64,000 nucleotides of DNA. Source: Balanoglossus misakiensis (lineage: Eukaryota > Hemichordata). The notes under the pieces were generated by a model. It saw nothing but the letters and a program-made list of their open reading frames with translations, had not been told where the DNA came from and did no database searches. Positions within the stretch are counted from its first letter, which is position 1. Every line of letters starts with the position of its first letter. The DNA lies in the NCBI GenBank assembly GCA_040954595.2, contig CM082585.2, positions 6,758,001 through 6,822,000 of the forward strand, in the 5' to 3' direction. Made by a program: the position numbers and the translations under genes. Of this stretch, positions 46,901 through 59,201 are shown piece by piece.

Positions 46901-49900
46901 TAAAGTAGTATGCTAGTTTGCGTTTTCATAATAACTTCCAATCCAAACCAAAGATGTTTTGAAACGTGTATCATCGACCATTTAAAAGATTAGAACGAAC
47001 GTGTAGACTTAACCTGACTAAAGCTTTACCTTTCAAAATGTTATCAGAGGTTCACTGTTTACTTTACATCAGTCTGGGGACAGCGCTATACTGAGATGCA
47101 GTTCTGCCTGTGTAAATGAGAATTCTGTTATTGCTTTCAACTTAGAAGTCCTAATAAAACAGATCAAGGGCAATTGAATGGCAGAAGTAATCGCTGACTA
47201 ATATTGGTTTCATCGGGCGGATTGTGTTATCAAGAATACGCGTGGATATATTGGATGGATACTAGTTCCCATTATTAGCCGATCATTTGTGCTAGAGAAT
47301 TTTGATAGCGTGGGTTTAATGCGACGATGCGTTTAAATGGTTAAAAGGATATTAAAATATTTGAGAAATACCCTCTTTTCCATAAATCTACTTTTATAGT
47401 GTGTGTTAATATATTGCGCAAGGCAAGAATATCTGTATAAGTATATCTAGGTTTGTCAGACATAAACATGTATATCGGATCACCACATTTTGCCAATAGA
47501 CATATTTTGAAGGTGAAATTACCAAGCGACAGTTGCTTTGTGAAGCTCCATTAGCTGTAGCATTTTGCTGAGTTTTCGTATTAGTTTGTCAACACATCCT
47601 ATATGTGTATGAAGTCAGCATCGTTATTGTGCACAATTTGAATGCAAGTCCAGACTAGAATTCATTTGTCAACAATAACAACATACCGGTACATCCTATG
47701 TTGACAAGCGGAAGACTGGATATATTACCGTGCTATGTGGAGTAGAACAAGAAATTACATTAAATACATTGTCAAAATAACTCACCAATGGTTGGGATAG
47801 AGTTACAAAACATAAATTATTTAAATCTGTAACGAAATTCGAAAATGTATGGTTTCTGAAGAACTGTTCCCTTCGGTGAAAGCAATCTAATGGTAAAGTA
47901 TGCAGACTCTGTTAATGTTAAATACATATTGCCCGACAAGGCTGAACACAAAGCGAAGTGCGCGACAAAAGCTAACGTAATTAGGAACGTCCATTGCGAT
48001 AGTGACATCGTTCATCATGAATGTTGGTATGAGCGTCTGAAAGATAAAACTTGACAAGCTATTTTGCAAGTAATTTGCGAATACGGCTGACAAATGCCAA
48101 TTTAGTTTTGGGAAAAGTATAAATGGATAAGCCATCAGCACCGATTCATCGTCTTTTTTCATTAGACGGAAACCGTATTGTGTGCCGCACAATGCCGCGA
48201 AGAATCAAATTTATTCGCGAGTTGAAATACGGTCTCACTGCAGACGGCGAGGAAGTCGCTGTATAGGCTTTGAATATAGGGGCTGTGATGTGAATGGTAT
48301 ATCCATTCTGCAAAGAACATGATGGAAGATTTGGTGACTCACTCTCAGGGTGGAAGTAAAGGTGCGGGATAATGAGAGATTGTAGTCATGACATCACTAG
48401 AGTAAAACTTCTAGCTTGTATTCAAATATGAATGTTAGTCATTTTAACATATCAGCTAATATTTTTACCGTGTCAATATTATTGTGCGCTAATAGCACAT
48501 GATTTGTTGACATAGTGATCATACTTTTTCATTAGGCAGATTGACACGTGTTTATCTTTCGGAATGTATCGTAGTTGTCCGTATGTATATACAATGTACC
48601 GGTATGTTGTATTTTCAAAGTGTACGCGCCAAAGTGATTTTATAGCCTATTGTCTATATTGGTGAAGCTGAATTGAACAGTAACGTGTTTACCTAAAGTA
48701 CATTTGAAAAGGTTCACACACTTAAGTAAGATATCTTCTATTAACATATTTTTCGTATGGTGTTTCATGTTCAATGTTAATACAATCGTGAGTTGCATAT
48801 TATGTACATTGTACAAAAAGAGAGAGAGAGAGAATTTCTGTGTGCTATTGATCGGCAAATGACTGTCAGTGTTTTAAATGAACCCAGCATGCTACTCGAT
48901 GCATTAGGGTAATTTGTACGGATTTTTTTTATGAAAGACTGATTTGCCAAGAGCCTCATGACCTCTGAACAGATTGTGGGTAGATAGACAGTAGAAAGAT
49001 TTGTATGGTCGGTCAAGATGATTCGAAAAACCCTCAAATAATTACAAAATGTAGATCTTATTTGCCGTCGACATCCCCTTTGTTGATATCCGGAAAGGAA
49101 TAGAACACGAAAATAGAAGGCAGAAACTTTTTGGATGAGAACGTACCAAATACAGAATATACACACAGAAACACATATACAGAAACAGACAGACAGACAG
49201 ACGTGTAGGAGACAAGAAGTCAGAGAGGCAGACAGACGGAAAAGACCATCTGATGTGTACATAAAAGCACATCTTAGTAAGCGATGTTATATTCGACGTC
49301 CCTCACAGGATTAGTCTTATTAAGAGAACGTCTGCAGATTTTCAATTCACCTATATAGGATTATGATTGAATGCAAGTATTTGCCACACCATTCACTCAG
49401 AGCCAATGTCTGATAGGGATGACTCTGAATATACAATGTACTGTTCAACGACATGATATTGAAAGATTACCATCCAAGATTCACCTTTCACGAAGTTTTA
49501 CTTTCTGTCAGGCTTCTTAGCGTGTCTCTATATAACCCCTTACCTCCCCAGGGGAAATATCTTAACAGTGTTATGTTTTGTCTTGTTTAACTCTGCAGGC
49601 GTATTCGCATCACCAGAGCAGATTAAACTGATAGAGGATTTATTCAGTAATGATCGCTACAACAGACTTGTGCGTCCGGTTGCCAATGAGTCCTCAAAGA
49701 TTTCTATCTCATTCGAGTTGTACCTGAGTCAGATCAACGATATGGTAAGTACCATAGACATGGTCAGCTGTTGAAATTTCACGTGTTAATTTGCAATCTT
49801 AAATGTCTGGGTTTTTATTGCTACCTTGGTGAGTGATGTAATGAAAAATGAAATACAGTTGACATACCATTTTTGGAATTGTTGAGTTGTCGACCTTTTA

Positions 49901-52900
49901 CCCATAATGCAGTTATTATAATGTGAAAGCACGAAGTAAAATCCTATTTATATATAAATAAATACAGAAATACAAACAGAAATACTGGGTACATATTTAC
50001 AGGAATATTGAAAATGTGAAGTTCCTATCCTGTTACATTTGCACACATACTATACAAGTGACCAATTTGGATACGGTTCTCAGAAACCGCGATTAACTCC
50101 CCCGTTAGTCGATTGAGTTTCGAGCACTATTGATCGCGGCAACCTGCGACATGGTTCACGGAGAGCTTAGCTTATCGATGACTGCAGATTCGAATGGGGC
50201 TATTCTTCTTTATGCATTCTTCTCTCCCACCATTTCACATTTATGAGGGCTTATCTCCACAATACGTGTATATGTTTTTGGTGAAGGGAGTTGTCTTCAA
50301 CATTGCAAGCCAGGTTATACGTGGCACTCGCTGAAGTCATGCACTGAAACCTATTGAACTTCAATTTTCATCAAGAGGCGTCCATTCTCTTAATGAGAGG
50401 GCAAAGTGTGTCCATTTCTCCATTCAAATTAATTATTTTTACAAAGAGAAGGAGATCCAGCACGTGGCTTGTCATATTGTTTGTTGTAATTGCACAAATA
50501 TTTATATGGTTTCTATGTCTAACCGAGGAGATCTCATCTTGATGTTTCATTTTTTCGATGCATCAGGAGTAAGTACATATCCGTACAGCGCGCATTGACC
50601 AGGATTCTTGGCGCTGCAAACGAATGTGTACAAAGTGACGTGCTCTGATTAGGAGCTATCCACGAACATTTGTCGAAGTCTTTCAAATTATTTCTGATTG
50701 AAATGAGTGCGTCTAGTCTACGCCCTGAATGCAATGATGAATTATTTAAATTGATGCACATTAAGGTTTCTTTGGGAGAGTCCAACTCATTCCCTGGGCT
50801 TTCCACCAGGACACAACTAACGTGTAGCAAATTGGGGGAAAGGAAAAAATGTATGGCACTTAACATTTCTGTGGAAAGCATTATCTCAAACATTACAGAT
50901 AACGATTTCTGTATGCAAGGTAATAAGTCTGTCTGCAGACGTCCACATTGAGGGGGTTGATATGATTGCTCAATGATCAGAATTTCCCTCCAAAGTAATT
51001 GAACCGCCAGTCTTTTCATTGGCGGTCACATAATATTGGTCACATTTTATGTCATTCAGTAAGGTATCCTATGAGAATACGCCATGGCATAATAATTAGA
51101 CTTATACGGAAAAAGATCATTACATCATAACAGGTATAGGTCCTTAAAGGTTACGCAAATTTTTGGCTCAAATGTACAGCGGCAGAATGACAAGGCAAAC
51201 ATATCTTTGCACATAATATTCTGTCAAAGAAACCATCTACATTGGTCTGCAATATTTTTCAATTACGATTCCATGTGCGCGCAATAACTATGGCAGGATC
51301 ACAAAGAAACAATTTTCTTCACTAAAGTAGAGTTTCTGGCGATTTACATTTGAAAGTGACGCCAAAGATATTTGACACTATGAAACTGGAAACCCATTCT
51401 ATTGGCTGATATGCATGTCCTGTGTATCGACCGTGACGTGTGTGCCATAGAAAAACCTATTACTGTCTGATTTGAACTACAAGGTTTTTTTGCGTATTTT
51501 ACCAGTCAGAGTGCAAATGCCCATATACCCTATTCCCAATCATGACTGCAAGCCATCGTCTACCCAGGCAATAACAACCCCATTTCCTTGCACCTGACAT
51601 ACCATAACATATTGTTTAGATTGTATGATAGCGTGGCTAGGATCTGACATGTTGTATTTTGTCTGTAAGAACAATATTAAGAGCGATAAACCGTGTCAAA
51701 TTACGAACTGTGTATATAATCTGTGAGAATAAATACATTTCAAGATTCTCATGTAACTAATGATTTCACTACAAAGTCAGTGATTTCACCATGACGACAG
51801 GTGTCTAATAAAATAGGCCGTAATGGTGAAAAGATGATAATTAAAACATTGCACATTGCTTGTTGCCAGGTCGTTTATTTCACGTTCATATAATACATTA
51901 TATAAAATAAGCAGAGATACCTTTGACATATAAAGTCATTATTTTATTATAATGCTAAGAAATAATTTGTGCGATTGCCATTTGATTGGTTTGGACTACT
52001 ATTCATGGAGACAGTTTCGTTTATCAATAAGAATGGTTCCTACTGATATAAAATGAACATTTCCCTTGTGTTTTAATTGAATCAGTAGATAGGTGTGTTG
52101 TAGGTATCGCCTCAAAGTTGACATTTCATCGCTTTCTATGGTTGCGTGAGGCGGGATGTGAACTGACGACTGGGAGGACTACATGATGCGCAGTAATTCG
52201 AGCTTTAGCGGTGATATGATATGCGATGGGTGAGGAAAGTGCCTTAGCACTATGTTCAAACAAGACTGCGTTTTCCCCAGGGGTGCCCGATGGATCAAAC
52301 GTTAACTCTGACTTTTAATCGGCGGAGGCGTTTAGATAAAAACTCTTCTTGATTTTCCCGTCAAGGTTCGCAGGTTTCCCGGCGTGTCTCCTGCACGAAC
52401 TCATTTGTCAAACGTCAGTAGGGGAAGTAGGTGACCTGTTGTTGAGGTAATGATGTCCATCAAAGTCTCAGGTATAGACCAGAAAAACGATGCAACTACA
52501 AGTGGCCTATTAGTGCAAGCCAAATGATAGTGAATCCACCATGAAACTTTTCACTTAACTAAAGTATCAGAAATTTTTATTCCATATACTGAAAAGTGAA
52601 CTCGAGTTGAGTCTCAGATCGCATTCATTAACAATTAGGTATTAAAGTGCTCGTATCAAAGACCGAGTTTGTTTTTCAGCTTTCATCTCTTTTAAACAGA
52701 TCAGTTTACTTAATAAATATTTAAATACGAAACGAAGGACTTACACTATATGCTGTGTCAACACTAATTTATGTATAGGAACCAGTTACTGGGGGCGACA
52801 CTTCAGAAACAGGAAACGCTCGCGAAATCACTCCTCAAGGTTTCTCATTTAAATAAAACAAATGATATCCACACTTGTCCATCCAGACAGGGGCTTACAC

Positions 52901-55900
52901 AAATTATGCATGTTCCCGTTGAATTCGATGACAATCACAATTCATAGAAACGACAGTGAAATCAACGTGGATGGTGTCAAAAGGGCTTCACTATCATTTT
53001 CACTTAATCAAATCTCCCTTCGAAGTATCCATGTTGTTAGTTAAACAGAACCACATAGTCACAGTTTCTATAGCAACAGCTTCCATTCTATATGGACTTA
53101 CCCTATTAACTAAAAAATGCAACAATGTGGCGTGTGTATTTTTCTTTCATGCGTCGCATACAATAATTATAGTGTCATTAAAATAATATGATGTGAAAAA
53201 ATGGTCATTTCAGTCCAGATGTGTATGTTACCGACAGTGGCAATTACAGCTACATCATAGTATCATTAATTTGAAAGGTTGTTCTTTGGCACAGTCCTTC
53301 GCTTCCACTGTTTTTAAACACGGATTTCATTTGTAAAATCAGTAGCAGAATACTTACCATTCCAAAAAATCAACTTTTGATTGTTAATGATTGTTAGTGA
53401 ACACTACGTTTACAATAAACAACTTATTGCATAGAATATGACGAAATGGTAATTTAGTACAGCAACACACACAAACTTCAGGATCCACGTATTTATTACA
53501 TGTATGTTCGGGTCATTGGCAAGTTTTCCTCCATCATTGTTCATATATTACATCATAAATTATGTACATATCTGATACTAACTGTGTCCTTGTAGGTTTG
53601 TGTTTGAAGGTGACTAGTATAAGGCTAAATGTAACTGATATAATTTTTGTTACGATTTAAAGTACACATTCTTATCAAATAGGGCGGTTTCCTTGACAAC
53701 ATGTTTTCTTATATTGAGTAAATTACCAATGATCACAATTATATAGATCTTTCTACGGGTTCTGGTATATAGGTTTACGTTAAATTGTCGAATCGAACAC
53801 AATGACACATGATTGGCAATAAAAAATATGCTGCTTGGAGGATCAGACCCCTTATCTTACTAACTTTTCCCAGTGCAATCTTGTTGTACCCCAATTTACA
53901 ACTATTCTGAAGGATGGTGTAGTATTTGGTTTTTCTTCATCTCAAACTCGGATCAGTGTTCCATTGCATGATGCATACCGATTTGTGACTTTTTTAAATG
54001 TAAGAATGCAATCTACCTCAAATTAAAATTAAAGCCTGAAAGTCAAAAATCTGTACAGTCATTTCAAACAGTTAGTAATGATATTTCTTTGCTGCAGTAC
54101 ATTATTTCATAATTCATAGTAACTGCAATAAGAGGATTAATGCCCAATATTTCATGGAAATGTACGTATCAGTGAAATAATACTTAAAACAATCGCCATC
54201 AGTTGCGTGTCTATCGTACAGAGGGGCATGAGTTCACATGATAAGCTTTATTGCCAAATAATCACTCATACAAAAAAGGGAATGCCGACCACAAGCATGT
54301 GGAAATCCAATTATTCAGCAAGACGTGATTTTTTAGTCAATTTATATTGAAGTTCACTCATTCACTTCGAACACCGACCTGTCTACACAGATCTCAAAAT
54401 ACACTGGAGGAGATACAAACATGTAATTGCAACTGATTAACATAAGAAAGAGTTTGAACCCTGTGGGTGTTATATTGATATACATTCAAGTTTTAGTGAT
54501 ATGTGCGTGACAAGAATTTCAATATTTCTAGAGGCAGTTCTTTGAGGACGACCAAACATTCCATTGCATACAACTCGATACACCTATTTGATTTGACATT
54601 ACGTTTGACCTTTTCGTTAATTTAAACAAAGTGGTGCTCCGTGTAATTATCTGAGCCAATTTAAGCTAAGGCATGCTGCAGTGGCTTGCATTTGTGTCGC
54701 ACAAAAACCACTGCACAGATACCAGTCACATTTCTATCACCGCAGTCTATTGATTACTGCAAACATTTGTGTCTGTGCTGCATTCGATTCACGGAGGAAT
54801 CAGTTTCCGGGCTGAGAGTGAGTTTCATTTGACAGCCAGCGCAACGGTATAGGTCCAGAAGATGTTGCTGCACTTCGAAGGCATTCGAAGGTCTAAATGC
54901 TTTCCCTGCTGATAATGTTCACAATGCTCAAGACGCGATAGACTTAAATAAAAGGAGGTGTTAATAATGAAGTGTAAATTTATTATGAAACCAAAATCCT
55001 AGGTGAAAAGGCAGACTTATTATCTCATATGTGACAGAAAAGAAGGAACTAAAAAAACTATTTCAGTTTCATGAAAGTTCTTAATCTATAAATTTTTTAT
55101 TATTCAAAATGTTCTCAGTGAAACCTGCAGACTGGTTACCATAGAAACGCGCAGAGTGATTATACCGTAGACAATTCCATCAGTACGACATTCATTGGAC
55201 ATTGATATGGGGTTAGGGTGAATGTATTCCTGCGTGAAATGTATAACGATAAGATAATAAAAATGAGTGTGTGACTCCGCAGTATAATCGTGTACATAAA
55301 AAGAGAACAGCGTTGTTGAGAATGATCCGTTCTCATAACTATGATATATTGGGCAGTTTGCGTTTGGTGGATTTCCGACTTTGTGACACTGCGACATCAA
55401 TGTAGAAGCCGGGCTTGTTGGTTCTCAGTTATAGTGTCGCATTTAATTCGGAACCATTACTCACGTCACAGCTACACGATCATAACACAGTCGGAACTAT
55501 TGATTGCACAGATAGTCCTAACATCGGTAAACACTCATAGCAGAGTGCATTTGCTATACACGCTATCATTATTTGTGACTTTGCTGTCTACACATTTCTG
55601 GCGTTCTATAAACTGTTCGTATTAATGCAATTATCCAAAGATATAGTATAAGCCCGTAAAATGTAATGACACACAATAGATACAGAATGCATGGGTGACT
55701 CCCCTCGCTTGCCTTAGAACGTTTGAATAATACATCCATTCACACACATGGATATCGATTTGATCTTTCAGGATTTCCAGACGAATGAACTTATTCTTGA
55801 GCCAGTCTAGTCCATTTAGCACGCATGTGAATGGCAACTACTAAGATCCTTCGCATAAATCCCATTTTCTAAGCGTCGAATAAAAATGAGTCATAGTTCG

Positions 55901-58900
55901 AGTTATTAGTACAAAACGGTGTCCTTTCTTAGACACTAAGCTTTTGATCATGTTCACCCAGGGCACATGAATTAGCCAAGATTATAAAATTATTAGAAAA
56001 TAAATTTGTAATTTAGAATTGATAGTTGAAAATATTCCAAACATGAGAAATGACGTACTTGAAGCAGATAGGCTTAAACATTTGCGAAAAATATAGATTT
56101 TATATAGTGATATTTTTCTTTATGTATTAAAATATATGAAGGGATTTACCGTATATAAGTTATTGCCATGGTTTAAAAAATATTCATAAAACTTCATGCA
56201 CTTTCTTAATAATAAAACATGGGCATTTTGACATCATGTGTTTAACAAAAACACATGTCTTTCTCCATGGCATTCTCTGAACAGTGAGTTAAAGTTATGG
56301 GCGCGTTGACCAAGCCATAGAAGATCCTGCACGTGTCGTTCCACTAATCGCTTTAACACACAAGACGACAAATCAAATCTCTATTGGCACTTTTATGATT
56401 CTCGTCTGGGAGACATTAATTTAACCTATCATTTCTTATTCCCCTCGGAAAGTGAACTTTGATCTGCTGTATAACAGTAGCGTTATGGAAGTGCATACTA
56501 AAACCAAACCAGTCTACACACCTGACCGTTTGAACAGTTTGAATGCAAATCAAGCTTTAAATGTATTCATCATGCCGGCAACAGGGAACGGTAAAGGATT
56601 GTGTGACGACATCAACCAGAATTCAATTCACTTAAATTTACTTCACGTCAATTAAATTCAATTCAATAATTTATATTTCACTGTTAAATTTTTATGTACT
56701 TATATTTCCTTCGAAGCAGTATTAGGGTAGAACCAGTTTATATTTTCTGAACAATATTTAGAAACAAAATGGTTTATCAACATTAACATAAAATAAACTA
56801 ACATCCAATCATAGTTGGGCTACTTAAAATGGTGGTCTCCAAAATAAATTAAAAAAAAAATCGCATCTTATCATATCTAGACGAGGTGTATGTCATTAAA
56901 TAAACATCCACAGCCATATATTCTATCTTATAGGGTTGTTCCCATAAAATGAAATAATATCCAACCACATGTGGGCTACCTGCCATAAGGTCATGAAGTT
57001 GATACATTCTCGTGAAGTTGTGGAATCGATTTGTACACTGCATTCTTTTCAGAGAACGCTTTCTAGCAATCAGACTATTCGGATAGTACTGTCACCTATT
57101 GATCGATACAGTCAACCAAGCATGTCATCACTTCTCCATTAAGGGGGAAATACCTGTCGGCTACACCTCTCCAGATAATGAACGTATTAGGTATATCTTC
57201 TCCAATTGTAGGCTGCATTACAGTTAGTGTGAGGTCATTTTGACAACTGAAAAGAACAACAGGATTCAATATTCAGTGACTGTCATACTGATTTGCCACA
57301 CCACTACATACGATGCGAATCTTCTTGCGAGAAAAAAAGGACACAAGACATTTTGTTTGTACAGTATTTATTGGTGCAATTGGCACAATAGGATATGTCG
57401 ACAAACCATGCAATCAAGCTATCGATAATTCTCTCAGTGATTAAACAAATCATATTCAAGGCAAATTCATTTGCGTTTTCCAGAATATAAAGTAATGGAT
57501 ACTGTTGATTACCCATGCACTTAAATAAAATAAATTAGAAATGTGGACGGCGAACATCAAACTTACAACAATATGCCCCTAAATAACTCTAATCTACCCA
57601 GACTGCATATAAGATGTGATATTTAGAATTTTCAAAAAGCTATCTCTGGCATTGAGGCTTATTAAGATAATACACTAACTTTAATATTGCTAATGGGCAT
57701 ATGAAAATCCCTTTAAATTTTTGATAGAGCCATGAGTTTTTTACGGTTTCTTTGGATAATATACCAAGCTCCTCTAATTACGCAAAGCAAATGAATTTAG
57801 GGAAAAGTCTTAGGATTCACGAAGTTGATGTTCGTAAGAACAATAACCTTAGGTTTAGTAACTGTTTTGTAGTCATCTTGAACACAGGCTTAAGTAAACT
57901 TATCAATATTTTGTTCCTTGCCCGTTTATTTATTTATTTATTTATTTATTTATTCATTTATTTATTTACAACAAAGGCCAATTAGACGATGCATATATAA
58001 ATGTTGTAAGATCGCTTGAAGATTTCAAGTAGCATGCAACCTTTGCCTCTAACCTTTTATAAATTATACAACGTGTAGACTTTGTAACCAGATGTGTACT
58101 CAATATCCTTGGACTATTGTAGATTTATTGGTTGTACTTGTGAAAAAGTGCAGTTGTAGATTTAACCCTGTGAGTGTGCATTCTTGTAATTAAGACCCTA
58201 TTACAGTTCATTTATTTCACATTGCAATAAAGCAGCTGTTGTAAAGAATTTAAGCTTAATACAAAAAGCTCATTATGATTTTTGTTGCATGATAACAGTT
58301 CATATGATGTGACACAAAAGCACAATGATTTTGTACAATCCATTGCTTCATATAAATCGCCCAAATCATAATATCCCACGGCGTGATAAGATATACATGT
58401 AAATACTGTTAACATTTTGGTTACGTCATCAATAACCAATAGGTCTGGTGGAGTGCTTGACATTTTATTTGTGATGCCGACTACTTCAAATAAGCCATGC
58501 TTAAAACTGGATAATATAAAGCGTTTCTGCCGGCGTATTACTGCACAGCGCAAGAAAATGGCCCAATCCATATCAGATTCCCTTGCATCATTCCTCGTCT
58601 CCCACGGATTATACGACGTGCGTGCTTTTATGTGTACTTTACCCCCAAGGGAAGAAAATTCACTCGGTTCCTGGTGTGTCTCTACATAACTTGCTCGATC
58701 GGTATTCTGCTGTGCGCACGTTCGTAGACAAACCATTTTCATGATCTAGATGGGGCTGGCAGTAGTGATTATAATCAAGGGCATTTCTCGTGTAAAATCA
58801 GAAACACCAAACAATAAAACGTTTCTCCGTACGAAAACGTAGGCAACGTGCTTTCGCTTGGCAAATTTAAGGGTTCATAACGGCAAACTAGTGTCCACTT

Positions 58901-59201
58901 TCCTCTTCTTGTTAATATTATTTTACTCCCCAGTATAACAATAGCTTCTTCCGCGTGAAACAATAATCTTACAGGATTCCTGTGCGTCAAATACAGCGAG
59001 ACAATGGCTAGAATTTGCGATTTCAACAGTATTGTTGTATTCAAAGGCTTTATAACAATAACTAACTTCAAAGGTTAACATCCAACATCACTAATACAGT
59101 TACAGATATAAAATCAATTTACTGTCTAAGTAAATCTATAATTTTGTATCTTATAGGATGAAAAATTCCAAATTTTGACCACCACTGTCTGGGCCACACA
59201 G
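40864..59201 (+). CDS. Nicotinic acetylcholine receptor subunit, first three exons (3' partial)
   Basis: Cys-loop ligand-gated cation channel subunit of the plasma membrane. Exons are 40864-40954, 49599-49744 and 59157-59201; all three junctions are GT..AG and in phase. They encode a signal peptide, the N-terminal helix and first strands, and the loop D strand. The order and sizes, including a 45-bp third exon beginning DEK, are the conserved nicotinic receptor gene structure. SQINDM joined to DEKFQILTTTVW resembles alpha7 and alpha9/10 types more than muscle subunits. The rest (Cys-loop, four membrane helices) is not in the window. Whether it is an alpha subunit cannot be told, because the vicinal cysteines lie downstream. 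Confidence 0.88.
41330..41435. repeat. Imperfect (CAGA)n repeat
   Basis: Runs of CAGACAGA with ACATA and GATAG variants. It explains the cysteine- or serine-rich open frames seen on the minus strand here. Confidence 0.85.
41696..41717. repeat. Poly-C tract (about 22 C)
   Basis: An uninterrupted C run. Its length is likely to be polymorphic or assembly-dependent. Confidence 0.9.
49599..49744 (+). CDS. Receptor exon 2: N-terminal helix and strand beta-1
   Basis: Follows CTCTGCAG. It encodes GVFASPEQIKLIEDLFSNDR, then YNRLVRPVANES and ISISFELYLSQINDM. The pattern LF....YN.LVRPV....... .V....L.QI.D is the N-terminal block of nicotinic receptor subunits. NES is a possible N-glycosylation site. 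It enters in phase 1 and ends in phase 0 at ATG before GTAAGT. Confidence 0.92.
49745..59156. other. Receptor intron 2 (9.4 kb)
   Basis: AT-rich, with X-box-like palindromes at 53064-53077 and 55135-55148. A worn direct repeat of about 36 bp lies near 56788 and 56944, and a (TTTA)n tract at 57928-57965. Open frames at 50534-51019 and 58212-58742 are unexplained. Confidence 0.6.
57928..57965. repeat. (TTTA)n microsatellite
   Basis: About nine TTTA units with one TTCA variant. Confidence 0.9.
59157..59201 (+). CDS. Receptor exon 3: loop D strand (45 bp)
   Basis: Encodes exactly DEKFQILTTTVWATQ between TTATAG and GTAAGT. The family consensus is DE.NQ.LTTN.W..Q in a 45-bp, phase 0-0 exon. The Trp corresponds to the loop D tryptophan on the complementary face of the agonist site. 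The usual Asn after DEK is Phe here. Confidence 0.93.

Larger units (their letters stand above)
40955..49598. other. Receptor intron 1 (8.6 kb)
   Basis: Mostly AT-rich. It contains imperfect (CAGA)n at 41330-41435 and 49180-49240, a long poly-C at 41696-41717 and a short poly-G at 42338-42346. A perfect palindrome ATGACAGCTGTCAT lies near 42952-42965. No further exon of the receptor was recognised. Confidence 0.6.

Noticed and set aside
49042-49272. Cys/Ser/Leu-rich minus-strand frames resembling membrane segments
   Set aside because: Their composition comes from the CAGA-type simple repeat at 49180-49240; the frames at 41224-41463 have the same origin.
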